The notes under the pieces were generated by a model. It searched no databases. It was not told the origin of the DNA and saw only the letters and a list, made by a program, of their open reading frames with translations. The position numbers were made by a program, and so were the translations under genes. DNA of 13,242 nt from Modestobacter sp. (lineage in GTDB: Bacteria; Actinomycetota; Actinomycetes; Mycobacteriales; Geodermatophilaceae), in NCBI GenBank assembly GCA_025965635.1, contig JAOPWO010000060.1, positions 1 through 13,242 of the forward strand. The letters are read 5' to 3'. Within the stretch, counting starts at the first letter, position 1; each line of letters starts with the position of its first letter. Below, piece after piece: positions 6,083 through 12,578 of this stretch.

Positions 6083-7765
6083 TCAGAGCAGCCGGCGGCT
6101 GTCCGGCCCGACGATGCGCAGCCAGCGGTGGCCGTAGCCCTCCAGCGTGAGCTCGACCGAACCGTCGTCCGCGATCGGGGTGCTCGACCTGACGGCGAGC
6201 AGGTCCTCGAGGCGGTGCGAGCTGCTGCAGTCGGCCAGCACCAGCGGCACGGTGCGCGGTTCGGCGCCGAGGTTGTGCAGCGCGACGAGAGCGCCGTCGT
6301 CCCAGCTGGACAGGTGCGCGAGCACCGTGGAGTGCGGCTGCCCGAGCACCTCGAAGGTGCCCCAGCCCAGCTCCGGGCACTCCCGGTAGCGGCGGACCAG
6401 CAGCTTCATGAACGACAGCAGCGAGTCGGGGTCGCGGCGCTGGTCGGCGACGTTGACGAACTCCGGGGCGAACCCGCCCTCGACCACCGGGCCGGGCAGC
6501 TTGCCCGGTGCGGCGGTGGAGAAGCCACCGTTGCGCGCGGACGTCCACTGCATGGGCGTGCGGACGGCGAGCCGGCCCTCGGCCTCGAGGCTCTCGCCCA
6601 TGCCGATCTCCTCGCCGTAGAAGAGCACGGGGGTGCCAGGTAGGGAGAACATCAGGCTGTAGACCATCCGTACCCGCCGCGGGTCGCCGCCCAGCATCGG
6701 GGGCAGTCGTCGGGTGAGGCCGCGGCCGTAGACCTGCATGCGCTCCTCGGGGCCGAAGGCGGCGAAGACCTCCTCACGCTCGGACCCGCTGAGCTTGTCC
6801 AGGGTGAGCTCGTCGTGGTTGCGGACGAACATCCCCCACTGGTTGTCCGGGGACACCGCCGGTCGGGCGGTGAGCGCGTCGACCAGCGGCGCGGTGTCGC
6901 AGCGGGCCAGCGACAGGTACATCGCCTGCATGGCGATGAAGTCGAACTGCATGGTCAGCTCGTCGCCGTCGACGCCGCCGAAGAACTCGGCCTGCTGCTC
7001 GTGCGGGAGGTTCACCTCGCCGAGCAGCACGGCCGCCTCGGCCCGGCGGGCGATCAGCGCGCGCAGCGCCCGCAGGTACTCGTGCGGGTCCTGGAAGCCC
7101 TCGACCTGCTGCTCGTCGATGCCGGAGGTCTCGAGCAGGAAGGGGACCGCATCGACCCGGAAGCCGTCCAGCCCCAGCTGCAGCCAGAAGCCGATGACCT
7201 TGGCGATCTCGTCGCGGACCCGCGGGTTGGCCACGTTGAGGTCGGGCTGCTCCTTGTAGAACTTGTGCAGGTACCACTCCCCCGTCTTCTCCTCCAGCTG
7301 CCAGATGCTCTGCTCCTGGTCGGGGAAGACCACCTGGTCGGAGGTGTCCGGCGGCGGGTCGGACCGCCAGACGTAGAAGTCGCGGTACGGGGAGTCCTTC
7401 GACGACCGCGCCGAGCGGAACCACGGGTGCTTGGCGGAGGTGTGGTTGACGACCAGGTCGGCGATGACCCGCATGCCCCGGTCCTTGGCCGTGCGGATCA
7501 CCTCGACCAGGTCGCCGTGGGTGCCCAGCCGCGGGTCGACGCCGTAGAAGTCGGTGATGTCGTAGCCGTCGTCGCGCTCGGCGGTCGGGTAGAAGGGCAT
7601 CAACCACAGGCAGGTGACGCCGAGGTCGGCGAGGTGGTCGATCCGCTGGGCCAGGCCGGCGAAGTCGCCGCAGCCGTCGCCGTCCCAGTCCATGAACGTC
7701 TCGACGTCCAGGCAGTAGACGACGGCGTTCTTCCACCAGAGGTCGGCGGTGTCGGTGATCCGCAT
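6083..7765 (-). CDS. GH13 trehalose-synthase-like alpha-amylase family protein
   Basis: The 560-residue protein is a GH13 family (beta/alpha)8-barrel enzyme of the trehalose-synthase type (subfamily 16-like). Visible are DWDGDGCGDFAGLAQRIDHL at 26-45, LWLMPFYPTAERDDGYDI, VVNHTS at 105-110, the nucleophile Asp205 in DGFRVDAVPFL, the acid/base Glu250 in LLGEVNLP and the transition-state Asp318 in VRNHDEL, so the catalytic triad is intact. The C-terminal beta domain begins near residue 440. True TreS enzymes interconvert maltose and trehalose; here the TreS stretch expected after the acid/base region is replaced by MQFDFIAMQAMYL, so the substrate may differ. An AGGAG about 6 bases before the ATG supports the start. 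It is the second gene of a unit with the flavin oxidoreductase upstream (28-base gap). There is no signal peptide, so it is cytoplasmic. Confidence 0.9.
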   Translation of the reverse strand: MRITDTADLWWKNAVVYCLDVETFMDWDGDGCGDFAGLAQRIDHLADLGVTCLWLMPFYPTAERDDGYDITDFYGVDPRLGTHGDLVEVIRTAKDRGMRVIADLVVNHTSAKHPWFRSARSSKDSPYRDFYVWRSDPPPDTSDQVVFPDQEQSIWQLEEKTGEWYLHKFYKEQPDLNVANPRVRDEIAKVIGFWLQLGLDGFRVDAVPFLLETSGIDEQQVEGFQDPHEYLRALRALIARRAEAAVLLGEVNLPHEQQAEFFGGVDGDELTMQFDFIAMQAMYLSLARCDTAPLVDALTARPAVSPDNQWGMFVRNHDELTLDKLSGSEREEVFAAFGPEERMQVYGRGLTRRLPPMLGGDPRRVRMVYSLMFSLPGTPVLFYGEEIGMGESLEAEGRLAVRTPMQWTSARNGGFSTAAPGKLPGPVVEGGFAPEFVNVADQRRDPDSLLSFMKLLVRRYRECPELGWGTFEVLGQPHSTVLAHLSSWDDGALVALHNLGAEPRTVPLVLADCSSSHRLEDLLAVRSSTPIADDGSVELTLEGYGHRWLRIVGPDSRRLL

Positions 7766-7793
7766 GGGTGCTCCTCTTCTCGGAACGGGCGGC

Positions 7794-8843
7794 TCAGGGC
7801 AGGACGGCGGGTTGCGGGGCCTGCTCGGGACGGCGGGGCGCCGCCGGGCCGGGCGGGTCGATCGCGACCGCCGGGGCGGGCGCGGTCACGTCGAGCCGGG
7901 GCAGCACGTGCTCGCCGAACGCGTCGAGGAACGCCGTCTGCTGCTGGCCGACGTGGTGCAGGTACACCTGGTCGAAGCCGAGCTCGACGTACTCGGCGAT
8001 CCAGGCGGCGTGCTGGCCGAGGTCGCTGGAGATGCGCACCGCCTGCTCGACCGCCTCGGGGGGGACGTGCGCGCTGGCCTGGTCGAAGGCGCGGGTGGTG
8101 TCCAGGTCCCAGCACAGCGGCGGCGGGAAGACGTTGCTGCGCCACTGGTCGTGCGCGATGGCGACGGCCTTGCCCTGGTCGGGGTCCCAGGACACGTGCA
8201 CCTGGATGGTCAGCGTGCCCTGGCCGCCGGCGTCCCGGTAGGCGGCGATCAGCTCGCGCAGGGTGTCGTGCGGCTGGTTGATGGTGACCAGCCCGTCGGC
8301 CCACTCGGCGTGCCGGCCGGCGGTGGCGGCGGTGACGGCGGGCGCGATCAGCGCGGGCTGCTGCTCGGGGAGCGTCCAGATCCGCGCACGGTCGACGGTG
8401 ACCAGCCCGTCGTGGCTGACCTCCTCACCGGCCAGCAGCGCCCGGATGATGTCGACGCACTCGCGCAGCCGGGCGTCGCGGAGTTCCTTGCGCGGCCAGA
8501 CGTGCCCGGTGACGTGCTCGTTCATCGCCTCACCGGAGCCGAGGGCCACCCAGAACCGGCCGGGGAACATCGACCCGAGGGTGGCGATGGCCTGGGCGAC
8601 GATCACCGGGTGGTAGCGCTGGCCGGGGGCGTTGACGGCACCGAACGGCAGCCCGGTGGTGGCCAGCGCCGCGCCCAGCCACGACCAGGCGAAGCCCGAG
8701 TGACCCTGCCGCTCGTTCCAGGGCTCGAGGTGGTCGGAGCACATGGCGGCGGTGAAGCCGACCTGCTCGGCGTGCTGCACCGCCGTCAGCAGCTCGGCGG
8801 GATGGATCTGCTCGTGCGAGTTGTGGAAGCCGATCACCGTCAT
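7794..8843 (-). CDS. LLM-class flavin oxidoreductase, TIGR03885-like
   Basis: The 349-residue protein is a luciferase-like monooxygenase-fold oxidoreductase. It opens MTVIGFHNSHEQIHPAELL, with AAMCSDHLEPWNERQGHSGFAWSWLGAAL and LPFGAVNAPGQRYHP around residues 34-80 and GRFWVALGSGEAMNEHVTG at about 95-113, all typical of the F420/FMN-dependent LLM class and particularly of the TIGR03885 group (probable flavin enzymes that are not F420-dependent). The body ends near residue 320; the last 30 residues are Pro/Ala-rich and probably disordered. Substrate is unknown. It leads the minus-strand unit with the GH13 gene, so the pair may act in a common carbohydrate or stress function, but that is inference. 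Whether F420 or FMN is used cannot be settled by eye. Confidence 0.87.
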   Translation of the reverse strand: MTVIGFHNSHEQIHPAELLTAVQHAEQVGFTAAMCSDHLEPWNERQGHSGFAWSWLGAALATTGLPFGAVNAPGQRYHPVIVAQAIATLGSMFPGRFWVALGSGEAMNEHVTGHVWPRKELRDARLRECVDIIRALLAGEEVSHDGLVTVDRARIWTLPEQQPALIAPAVTAATAGRHAEWADGLVTINQPHDTLRELIAAYRDAGGQGTLTIQVHVSWDPDQGKAVAIAHDQWRSNVFPPPLCWDLDTTRAFDQASAHVPPEAVEQAVRISSDLGQHAAWIAEYVELGFDQVYLHHVGQQQTAFLDAFGEHVLPRLDVTAPAPAVAIDPPGPAAPRRPEQAPQPAVLP

Positions 8844-8919
8844 GGGCCATGCCTACCGAGGATCACGATCACCCGCACGGCGGGTGCGCCGCGCAACGAT
8901 CATCCGGCGGCCGACCGGA

Positions 8920-9260
8920 GGCGGGCCCAGGTCGGGCGCAGCCGTCGGCGCCGGCGGTGTGCTGCTGCTGCCGGTCCTCCTGCTCACCGGCGCACCCGTC
9001 GTCGAGACCGGCGGCAGCCTGGCGGTCGTCGCCCACCTCGCCGTCGTCCCGGTGTTCCCCGGGTACGGGCTGTCCGGGCGCGGGCTCGCCACCGTCCCCG
9101 CCAGCACCGCGACCACCCTGTCGCTGCTCGGACCCGCCGTCGCCGCCGCCACAGCCGTCGTCGTCCTGCAGGAGGGCTGGCCGCCCTGGGGTGGGCTGGC
9201 ATGGAGTCCCGCTCGCCGGGCTCGTGGTGCTCACGGCGGACTCACGCCGGCGGGCCCCCG
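8920..9260 (+). pseudogene. Decayed C-terminal half of an EamA/DMT-family transporter
   Basis: No intact gene lies here, but the + strand carries the last membrane helices of an EamA drug/metabolite transporter in three frames. Bases about 8941-9177 read VLLLPVLLLTGAPVVETGG, then AVVAHLAVVPVFPGYGLSGRGL, VPASTATTLSLLGPAVAA and ending VVVLQEG. After base ~9178 the expected LAALGWAGM continues in another frame, and from about 9208 the expected PLAGLVVLTADSRRR appears in a third. The first half of the transporter (about 150 residues) is missing: upstream sequence is the start region of the minus-strand oxidoreductase gene. The family's usual LEP motif is LGP here. Truncation plus at least two frameshifts argue for a dead gene and not a sequencing error. 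Family recognition is from motif order only. Confidence 0.7.
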
Positions 9261-9378
9261 GACCGGTGGGCACCGCGTCGCCGGTGCCCGCGGCCGGGCC
9301 CGCCCGGCCCGCCGCGCCCGGGAGCGGTTACCTGGGCCCGGTCGGCGGGCACACCCCTGGTCCGCACCACGTCCGACC

Positions 9379-9384
9379 GAGGAG
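9379..9384 (+). promoter_or_regulatory. Ribosome binding site of the small lipoprotein gene
   Basis: GAGGAG stands 5 bases before ATG 9390. It supports the small gene as real and fixes its start well inside a much longer open frame. Confidence 0.65.
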
Positions 9385-9389
9385 TCCCC

Positions 9390-9614
9390 ATGCGATCGAC
9401 CCGCTTCCCCTCGTTGCGCGCGGCGGCCGCCGCGTTCGCCATCACCGCCGCGTCCCTCGGCACGGTCGCCTGCGGTTCGGACGCCATTGACGACGGCGTG
9501 GAGCAGAAGGTCGAGCAGGGTGTCGACGACGCGAAGCAGAACGTCGAGGAAGGCGTCGACCAGGGGAAGCAGGAGGTGGAGGACGCCACCGACGGGGAGA
9601 ACGGGAACGGCTGA
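9390..9614 (+). CDS. Small probable lipoprotein with 11-residue repeats
   Basis: This 74-residue protein is not a family I can name. Residues 1-27 form a signal sequence: basic start (MRSTRFPSLR), an Ala-rich core, then TVAC with Cys28 as the likely lipidated residue. The lipobox is slightly atypical, with Thr at -3. The mature part is highly charged and contains three tandem 11-residue units at 41-51, 52-62 and 63-73 (VEQGVDDAKQN, VEEGVDQGKQE and a degenerate VEDATDGENGN). Hendecad periodicity gives a right-handed coiled coil or a surface-lying amphipathic helix. It has no aromatic residue after Phe16. A strong ribosome binding site precedes the ATG. It is probably anchored on the outer face of the membrane; a role in envelope spacing or stress is only a guess. 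The NRDE gene begins 28 bases later on the same strand. Confidence 0.75.
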   Translation: MRSTRFPSLRAAAAAFAITAASLGTVACGSDAIDDGVEQKVEQGVDDAKQNVEEGVDQGKQEVEDATDGENGNG

Positions 9615-9642
9615 CCGGGAGGCCGGCTGCGATCATCGGCGC

Positions 9643-10359
9643 GTGTGCACCGTCGTCGTCCGCTGGTCCGCTGGGCAGCCGCCGAAACTCCTGGCCCTGC
9701 GTGACGAGCTGACCACCCGGGACTTCGACGACCCCGGCCGGTGGTGGCCCGAGTTCCCCGACGTCGTCGGGGGTCGTGACCGTGCCGCCGGCGGTACGTG
9801 GTGCGCCACCCACGTCGGTACCGGGGCGACGGCGCTGGTGGTGAACCGGCCGCAGAAGCGGGAGGCCGATCCGGGTGCGCCGAGTCGTGGGGTCCTCCCG
9901 CTGCTCGCGGCCGAGCACGGGGCGGACTGGCCCGCCCACGTCGAATGCGGCGGGATGGCGAGCTTCGCGCTGCTCCTGGCGACGCCGCGGGGGGTGACGA
10001 CGTGGGACTTCGACGGCGAGGTCGTCACCTCCGCGGAGCACCCCGAGGGGACCTCCATGCTGACGTCCGGCGGGCCCGAGGACCGCAAGGCCGACGTCCA
10101 CCTGAAGGCCTTCGAGCAGGCCGGCTGTCCGGACGGGTGGCGGCGGCTCGTCCAGGAGGGACCGCCGCGGGACGACCCGGCCGCTCTCGTGGTGCGCCAC
10201 GAGCGGGACGGACTGGTGTTCGCCACCATCTTCGGCGAGCTCATCGAGGCGCGGCCGGGCTCGCTGCGCCTGGAGTACAGCCGGGAACCATGGGAGCGGC
10301 AGCCGTGGCGCGCGCTGACCGTGGCCGGGTCCGGAGCCCCGGGGGCTCCGGTCGACTAA
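9643..10359 (+). CDS. NRDE/TANGO2-family protein
   Basis: The 238-residue protein starts at GTG 9643 with MCTVVVRW, the invariant Met-Cys-Thr opening of the NRDE (transport and Golgi organisation 2) family. The start is chosen because Cys2 must be at the N terminus. The family signature is present as LLALRDE (the Asn of NRDE is Leu), followed by GRDRAAGGTWCATHV near residue 50 and VVNRPQKRE with GAPSRGVLPLL around 66-90. The fold is that of N-terminal nucleophile hydrolases, but the biochemical role in bacteria is not established; TANGO2 relatives are linked to haem or lipid handling. The frame is open far upstream, but this is a by-product of GC-rich sequence. A strong hairpin overlaps the last codons. 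It follows the small lipoprotein gene by 28 bases and may be cotranscribed. Confidence 0.85.
   Translation: MCTVVVRWSAGQPPKLLALRDELTTRDFDDPGRWWPEFPDVVGGRDRAAGGTWCATHVGTGATALVVNRPQKREADPGAPSRGVLPLLAAEHGADWPAHVECGGMASFALLLATPRGVTTWDFDGEVVTSAEHPEGTSMLTSGGPEDRKADVHLKAFEQAGCPDGWRRLVQEGPPRDDPAALVVRHERDGLVFATIFGELIEARPGSLRLEYSREPWERQPWRALTVAGSGAPGAPVD
10331..10351 (+). terminator. GC-rich hairpin at the end of the NRDE gene, candidate terminator
   Basis: CCGGAGCCC at 10331-10339 pairs perfectly with GGGCTCCGG at 10343-10351 across a 3-base loop, a 9-bp stem just before the TAA at 10357. There is no T-run after it, so it is either a terminator of the T-poor kind common in actinomycetes or simply a transcript-stabilising hairpin. 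Confidence 0.45.
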
Positions 10360-10439
10360 TGGGGCTTACCGAGCCTTTCGTGTTCTGGCAGGTTCGGTGC
10401 CGGTAGCGGCCGGTGGGTCAGCACTCGCGTCGACTGGAA

Positions 10440-10604
10440 CCTCCGGATTCCTAGGCTCAGATCGTGCGCCCACCGGTCGTGAGGGGGCCTGACCGCTGAT
10501 GGGATGACGTGCCCCGGGCGCTGTCCGGTGAGCACTTGACCATTAGTCCGCTGGCTGTCTCCTCCACGCTGCCGACCGCAGGTGAGTCGACCGGAGGAGC
10601 GCGG
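10440..10604 (+). ncRNA. Putative bridge RNA region of the IS110 element
   Basis: IS110 recombinases of the IS621 type use a structured RNA encoded in the left non-coding end, with loops that pair to the target and donor DNA. The bases immediately upstream of this transposase have no credible ORF and contain several self-complementary segments. One example is GTGC at 10509-10512 with GCAC at 10532-10535, enclosing CCGG-type pairing. The assignment rests on position and family knowledge; I could not fold it or define loops. Confidence 0.35.
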
Positions 10605-11843
10605 ATGCTGTTCGTTGGCGATGACTGGGCCGAAGACCACCACGACATCGAGGTCCAGGACGAGACCGGGCGACGGCTCGCCCGAGGCCGGCTGCCCGAG
10701 GGGATCGCCGGACTGACCCGGCTGCACGAGCTGGTGGCCCAACACCTGACCGATGACGACGTTGACGCTGAGACCGGGTTCGTCGCGCAGAACGTGGTGA
10801 TCGGGATCGAGACCGACCGCGGCACCTGGGTATCGGCGCTGGTGGCCACCGGCTACCAGGTGTTCCCGCTCAACCCGGTCCAGGTGGCCCGCTACCGGGA
10901 GCGCCACGGCGCCTCCGGCGCCAAGTCCGACCGCGGTGACGCCCACGTGCTGGCCGAGATCGTCCGGCTCGACCGGGCCCATCACCGGCCGATGGCCGGT
11001 GACAGCCCGGCGGTCGAAGGGCTGAAAATGGTGGCGCGGGTGCATCAGAGCACGATCTGGGACCGCACCCGCCACCTGCAGCGACTGCGTTCGGCGTTGC
11101 GGGAGTTCTTCCCCGCCGCGCTCGAGGCCTTCCCCGAGCTGGCCGCCTCCGACGCTCTGGAGCTGCTCGAGCGCGCTCCCGATCCCGCCCGCGCCGTTCG
11201 GCTGTCCAGGTCGAAGATCACCGCCGCGCTGATCCGAGCCCACCGCCGCGACCCCGAGGCCAAGGCCGAGGCGATCCAGACGACGCTGCGGGCGCCGGCG
11301 CTGCGCCTGGCGCCGGAGATCGAGGCCGCCTACGCGGCGATCGTGGCCAGCCACGTCCGGCTCATCGCCGGGCTGAACGGCGAGATCGCTTCCCTGCAGG
11401 CGGTGGTGGCAGAGGGTTTTGGCCGGCACCCGGACGCTGAGATCCTCACCAGCCAACCCGGGCTGGGACCGATCCTCGGCGCCCGGGTGCTCGCCGAGTT
11501 CGGTGACGACCGGGACCGCTACGCCGACGCCAAGGCCCGCAAGAACTACGCCGGCACCGCACCGATCACCCGAGCCTCGGGCACCCGCCGGACCGTTCTC
11601 GCCCGCTACGCCCGCAACAAGCACCTGGCCGACGCCACCCACCAGTGGGCCTTCTGCGCACTCACCGCCTCACCTGGCGCCCGCGTCTACTACGACACCA
11701 TCCGCTCCCGCGGCACCGGCCACCACGCCGCCCTCCGCCAGCTCAGCAACCGACTCGTCGGCATCCTCCACGGCTGCCTCAAGACCCGAACCCCCTACCG
11801 GGAAGACACCGCCTGGCCACAGTTCACCGCCACAGCGGCTTGA
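10605..11843 (+). CDS. IS110-family transposase (DEDD recombinase)
   Basis: The 412-residue protein is full length for the family. The N-terminal RuvC-like domain carries the acidic tetrad: Asp7 in VGDDWA, Glu69 in VVIGIETDRG, then Asp109 and Asp112 in KSDRGDAHVLAEI. The middle is a charged helical region (about 150-270). The C-terminal Transposase_20 domain shows ILTSQPGLGPILGARVLAEFGD, then KNYAGTAPITRASGTRR, whose Ser is the likely catalytic serine, and a closing segment with HHAALRQLSNRLVGILHGCL. GGAGGAG at 10593-10599, 5 bases ahead of the ATG, decides the start over the longer open frame. The gene seems intact, so the element may be active. It would excise and insert through a circular intermediate guided by an element-encoded RNA. 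Confidence 0.95.
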   Translation: MLFVGDDWAEDHHDIEVQDETGRRLARGRLPEGIAGLTRLHELVAQHLTDDDVDAETGFVAQNVVIGIETDRGTWVSALVATGYQVFPLNPVQVARYRERHGASGAKSDRGDAHVLAEIVRLDRAHHRPMAGDSPAVEGLKMVARVHQSTIWDRTRHLQRLRSALREFFPAALEAFPELAASDALELLERAPDPARAVRLSRSKITAALIRAHRRDPEAKAEAIQTTLRAPALRLAPEIEAAYAAIVASHVRLIAGLNGEIASLQAVVAEGFGRHPDAEILTSQPGLGPILGARVLAEFGDDRDRYADAKARKNYAGTAPITRASGTRRTVLARYARNKHLADATHQWAFCALTASPGARVYYDTIRSRGTGHHAALRQLSNRLVGILHGCLKTRTPYREDTAWPQFTATAA

Positions 11844-11894
11844 CCACCCAGACCATGGGATGTCTGAGCCGACCTGGCCAGCTCGCCAGCACAC

Positions 11895-11900
11895 AGGAGA
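11895..11900 (+). promoter_or_regulatory. Ribosome binding site of the DUF6326-like gene
   Basis: AGGAGA ends 4 bases before ATG 11905. It marks the latest point at which the IS110 right end could lie if the downstream gene's own translation signals are retained. Confidence 0.6.
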
Positions 11901-11904
11901 AGTG

Positions 11905-12384
11905 ATGACCAGAAGCAGCACAACCGCCGGCGCTTTCCAGCAAGCGCAGCTCCCGGTACAAGCGAAGCTCGCAGCGGCCTGGACCAGTGTCATGTTCCTC
12001 TACATCTACGTCGACTACCTCCACCTGTACAAGCCCGGCTCTCTCGACGAGATCCTGGTCGGCGTCGTCCACGAGTTCGACACCGGCCCGACCTTCGTCG
12101 CCCTTGCGCTCACGCTCATGGCCATTCCGAGCCTCATGATCGTGCTCTCCACGACATTGCCCGCCCGGGTCAACCGCGCCACCAACCTCGTCGTGGCGAC
12201 GCTCTTCATCACCGCCTCGATCTACAACGTGGCCGGCGAGGAGTCCTGGGACTACTCCTACTTCTACGGCCTCTCCATCGGACTCGAGGTGCTGATCCTG
12301 GCCCTCATCCTGCGCGCCGCCTGGACCTGGCCCCGGACCACTCGAGCCACCGCCGGCCGCGAGCTCGCCCAAGCCCGGGTGTGA
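11905..12384 (+). CDS. Small four-helix membrane protein, DUF6326-like
   Basis: The 159-residue protein has four hydrophobic segments: around residues 20-38 (AAAWTSVMFLYIYVDYLHLY), 62-82 (VALALTLMAIPSLMIVLST), 90-109 (NLVVATLFITASIYNVAG) and 120-142. The sequence MFLYIYVDYLHLYKPGSLDEI, the IPSLMIVLS segment and LPARVNRATNLVV match my memory of the DUF6326 family, whose function is unknown. An aromatic patch (ESWDYSYFYG) precedes the last helix. ATG 11905 is chosen for its ribosome binding site; an adjacent in-frame GTG at 11902 is possible. The gene is 61 bases behind the transposase, so it may be transcribed from the element or separated from its old promoter by the insertion. Codon use is slightly less GC-extreme than in the biosynthetic operon. 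Confidence 0.75.
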   Translation: MTRSSTTAGAFQQAQLPVQAKLAAAWTSVMFLYIYVDYLHLYKPGSLDEILVGVVHEFDTGPTFVALALTLMAIPSLMIVLSTTLPARVNRATNLVVATLFITASIYNVAGEESWDYSYFYGLSIGLEVLILALILRAAWTWPRTTRATAGRELAQARV

Positions 12385-12394
12385 CGCTCGAGGC

Positions 12395-12522
12395 AGGCCG
12401 GCCGCGATCCACCCGACCTCGATGACGTGGAACCCGTCCAGGCCGACGAGCCGATCACAGCGGTCGCAGTAGGAGGGATCAGGACATGAGGGCGCGAGAG
12501 CGCCCGCCGTAGGCTCGGACAC
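12395..12522 (-). pseudogene. Possible ISL3-family transposase 5' remnant
   Basis: On the minus strand, from a possible GTG at 12522, about 35-40 codons read SCPDPSYCDRCDRLVGLDGF followed by HVIEVGW. This is the look of the N terminus of actinobacterial ISL3 transposases, where a Cys pair is followed by LVGLDGFHV before the zinc-binding domain. The similarity stops near 12400, where the frame runs into the antisense of the DUF6326-like gene, so the zinc-finger and DDE domains are absent. The match is from memory of the family and short, so it is tentative. Confidence 0.4.
12490..12505. repeat. Hairpin with GNRA-type loop downstream of the DUF6326-like gene
   Basis: GGGCGC at 12490-12495 and GCGCCC at 12500-12505 form a 6-bp all-GC stem with a GAGA loop on the + strand. 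It could serve as a weak terminator for the gene ending at 12384, but it lies inside the possible transposase remnant and lacks a T-run. Confidence 0.35.
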
Positions 12523-12523
12523 C

Positions 12524-12578
12524 GTCGAGGCCTTCCCGTCAGGTTGCTTGGTCGCTCCTGATCTCGGAAGGTCTCGAC
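12524..12578. repeat. 13-bp imperfect inverted repeat with 29-base loop
   Basis: GTCGAGGCCTTCC at 12524-12536 and GGAAGGTCTCGAC at 12566-12578 are inverted repeats with one G-T position, so the + strand RNA could pair over all 13 positions. On the minus strand it lies directly upstream of the possible ISL3-type start at 12522, where a transposase operator, an element end or a transcript hairpin could be expected. Confidence 0.55.

Larger units (their letters stand above)
10360..11890 (+). mobile_element. IS110-family insertion sequence (ends not resolved; maximal extent given)
   Basis: A complete IS110-type transposase gene is flanked by 245 bases of left non-coding DNA and about 60 bases on the right before the next gene's ribosome binding site. 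This asymmetry fits the IS110 subgroup, in which the guide RNA lies upstream of the transposase. IS110 elements usually lack clear terminal inverted repeats and target-site duplications beyond a dinucleotide core, so the ends cannot be fixed here. One candidate pair is GGCTCAGA at 10454-10461 and TCTGAGCC at 11863-11870. Neither neighbouring gene is visibly interrupted. Confidence 0.7.

Noticed and set aside
6089..6101. Short hairpin CAGCC/GGCTG between the convergent PPTase and GH13 genes as a bidirectional terminator
   Set aside because: Only a 5-bp stem and it lies within the GH13 coding end; expected by chance at this base composition.
6815..8281. Long + strand open frame opposite the GH13 and oxidoreductase genes
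   Set aside because: Antisense shadow; both minus-strand proteins have full motif sets.
8832..8872. Three copies of GATCAC near the oxidoreductase start, two in tandem
   Set aside because: Too short and too few to call an operator; one copy is inside the coding start.
10536..10541. TTGACC as a -35 box for the transposase
   Set aside because: No acceptable -10 hexamer lies 16-18 bases downstream; IS110 promoters are often formed only at the circular junction.
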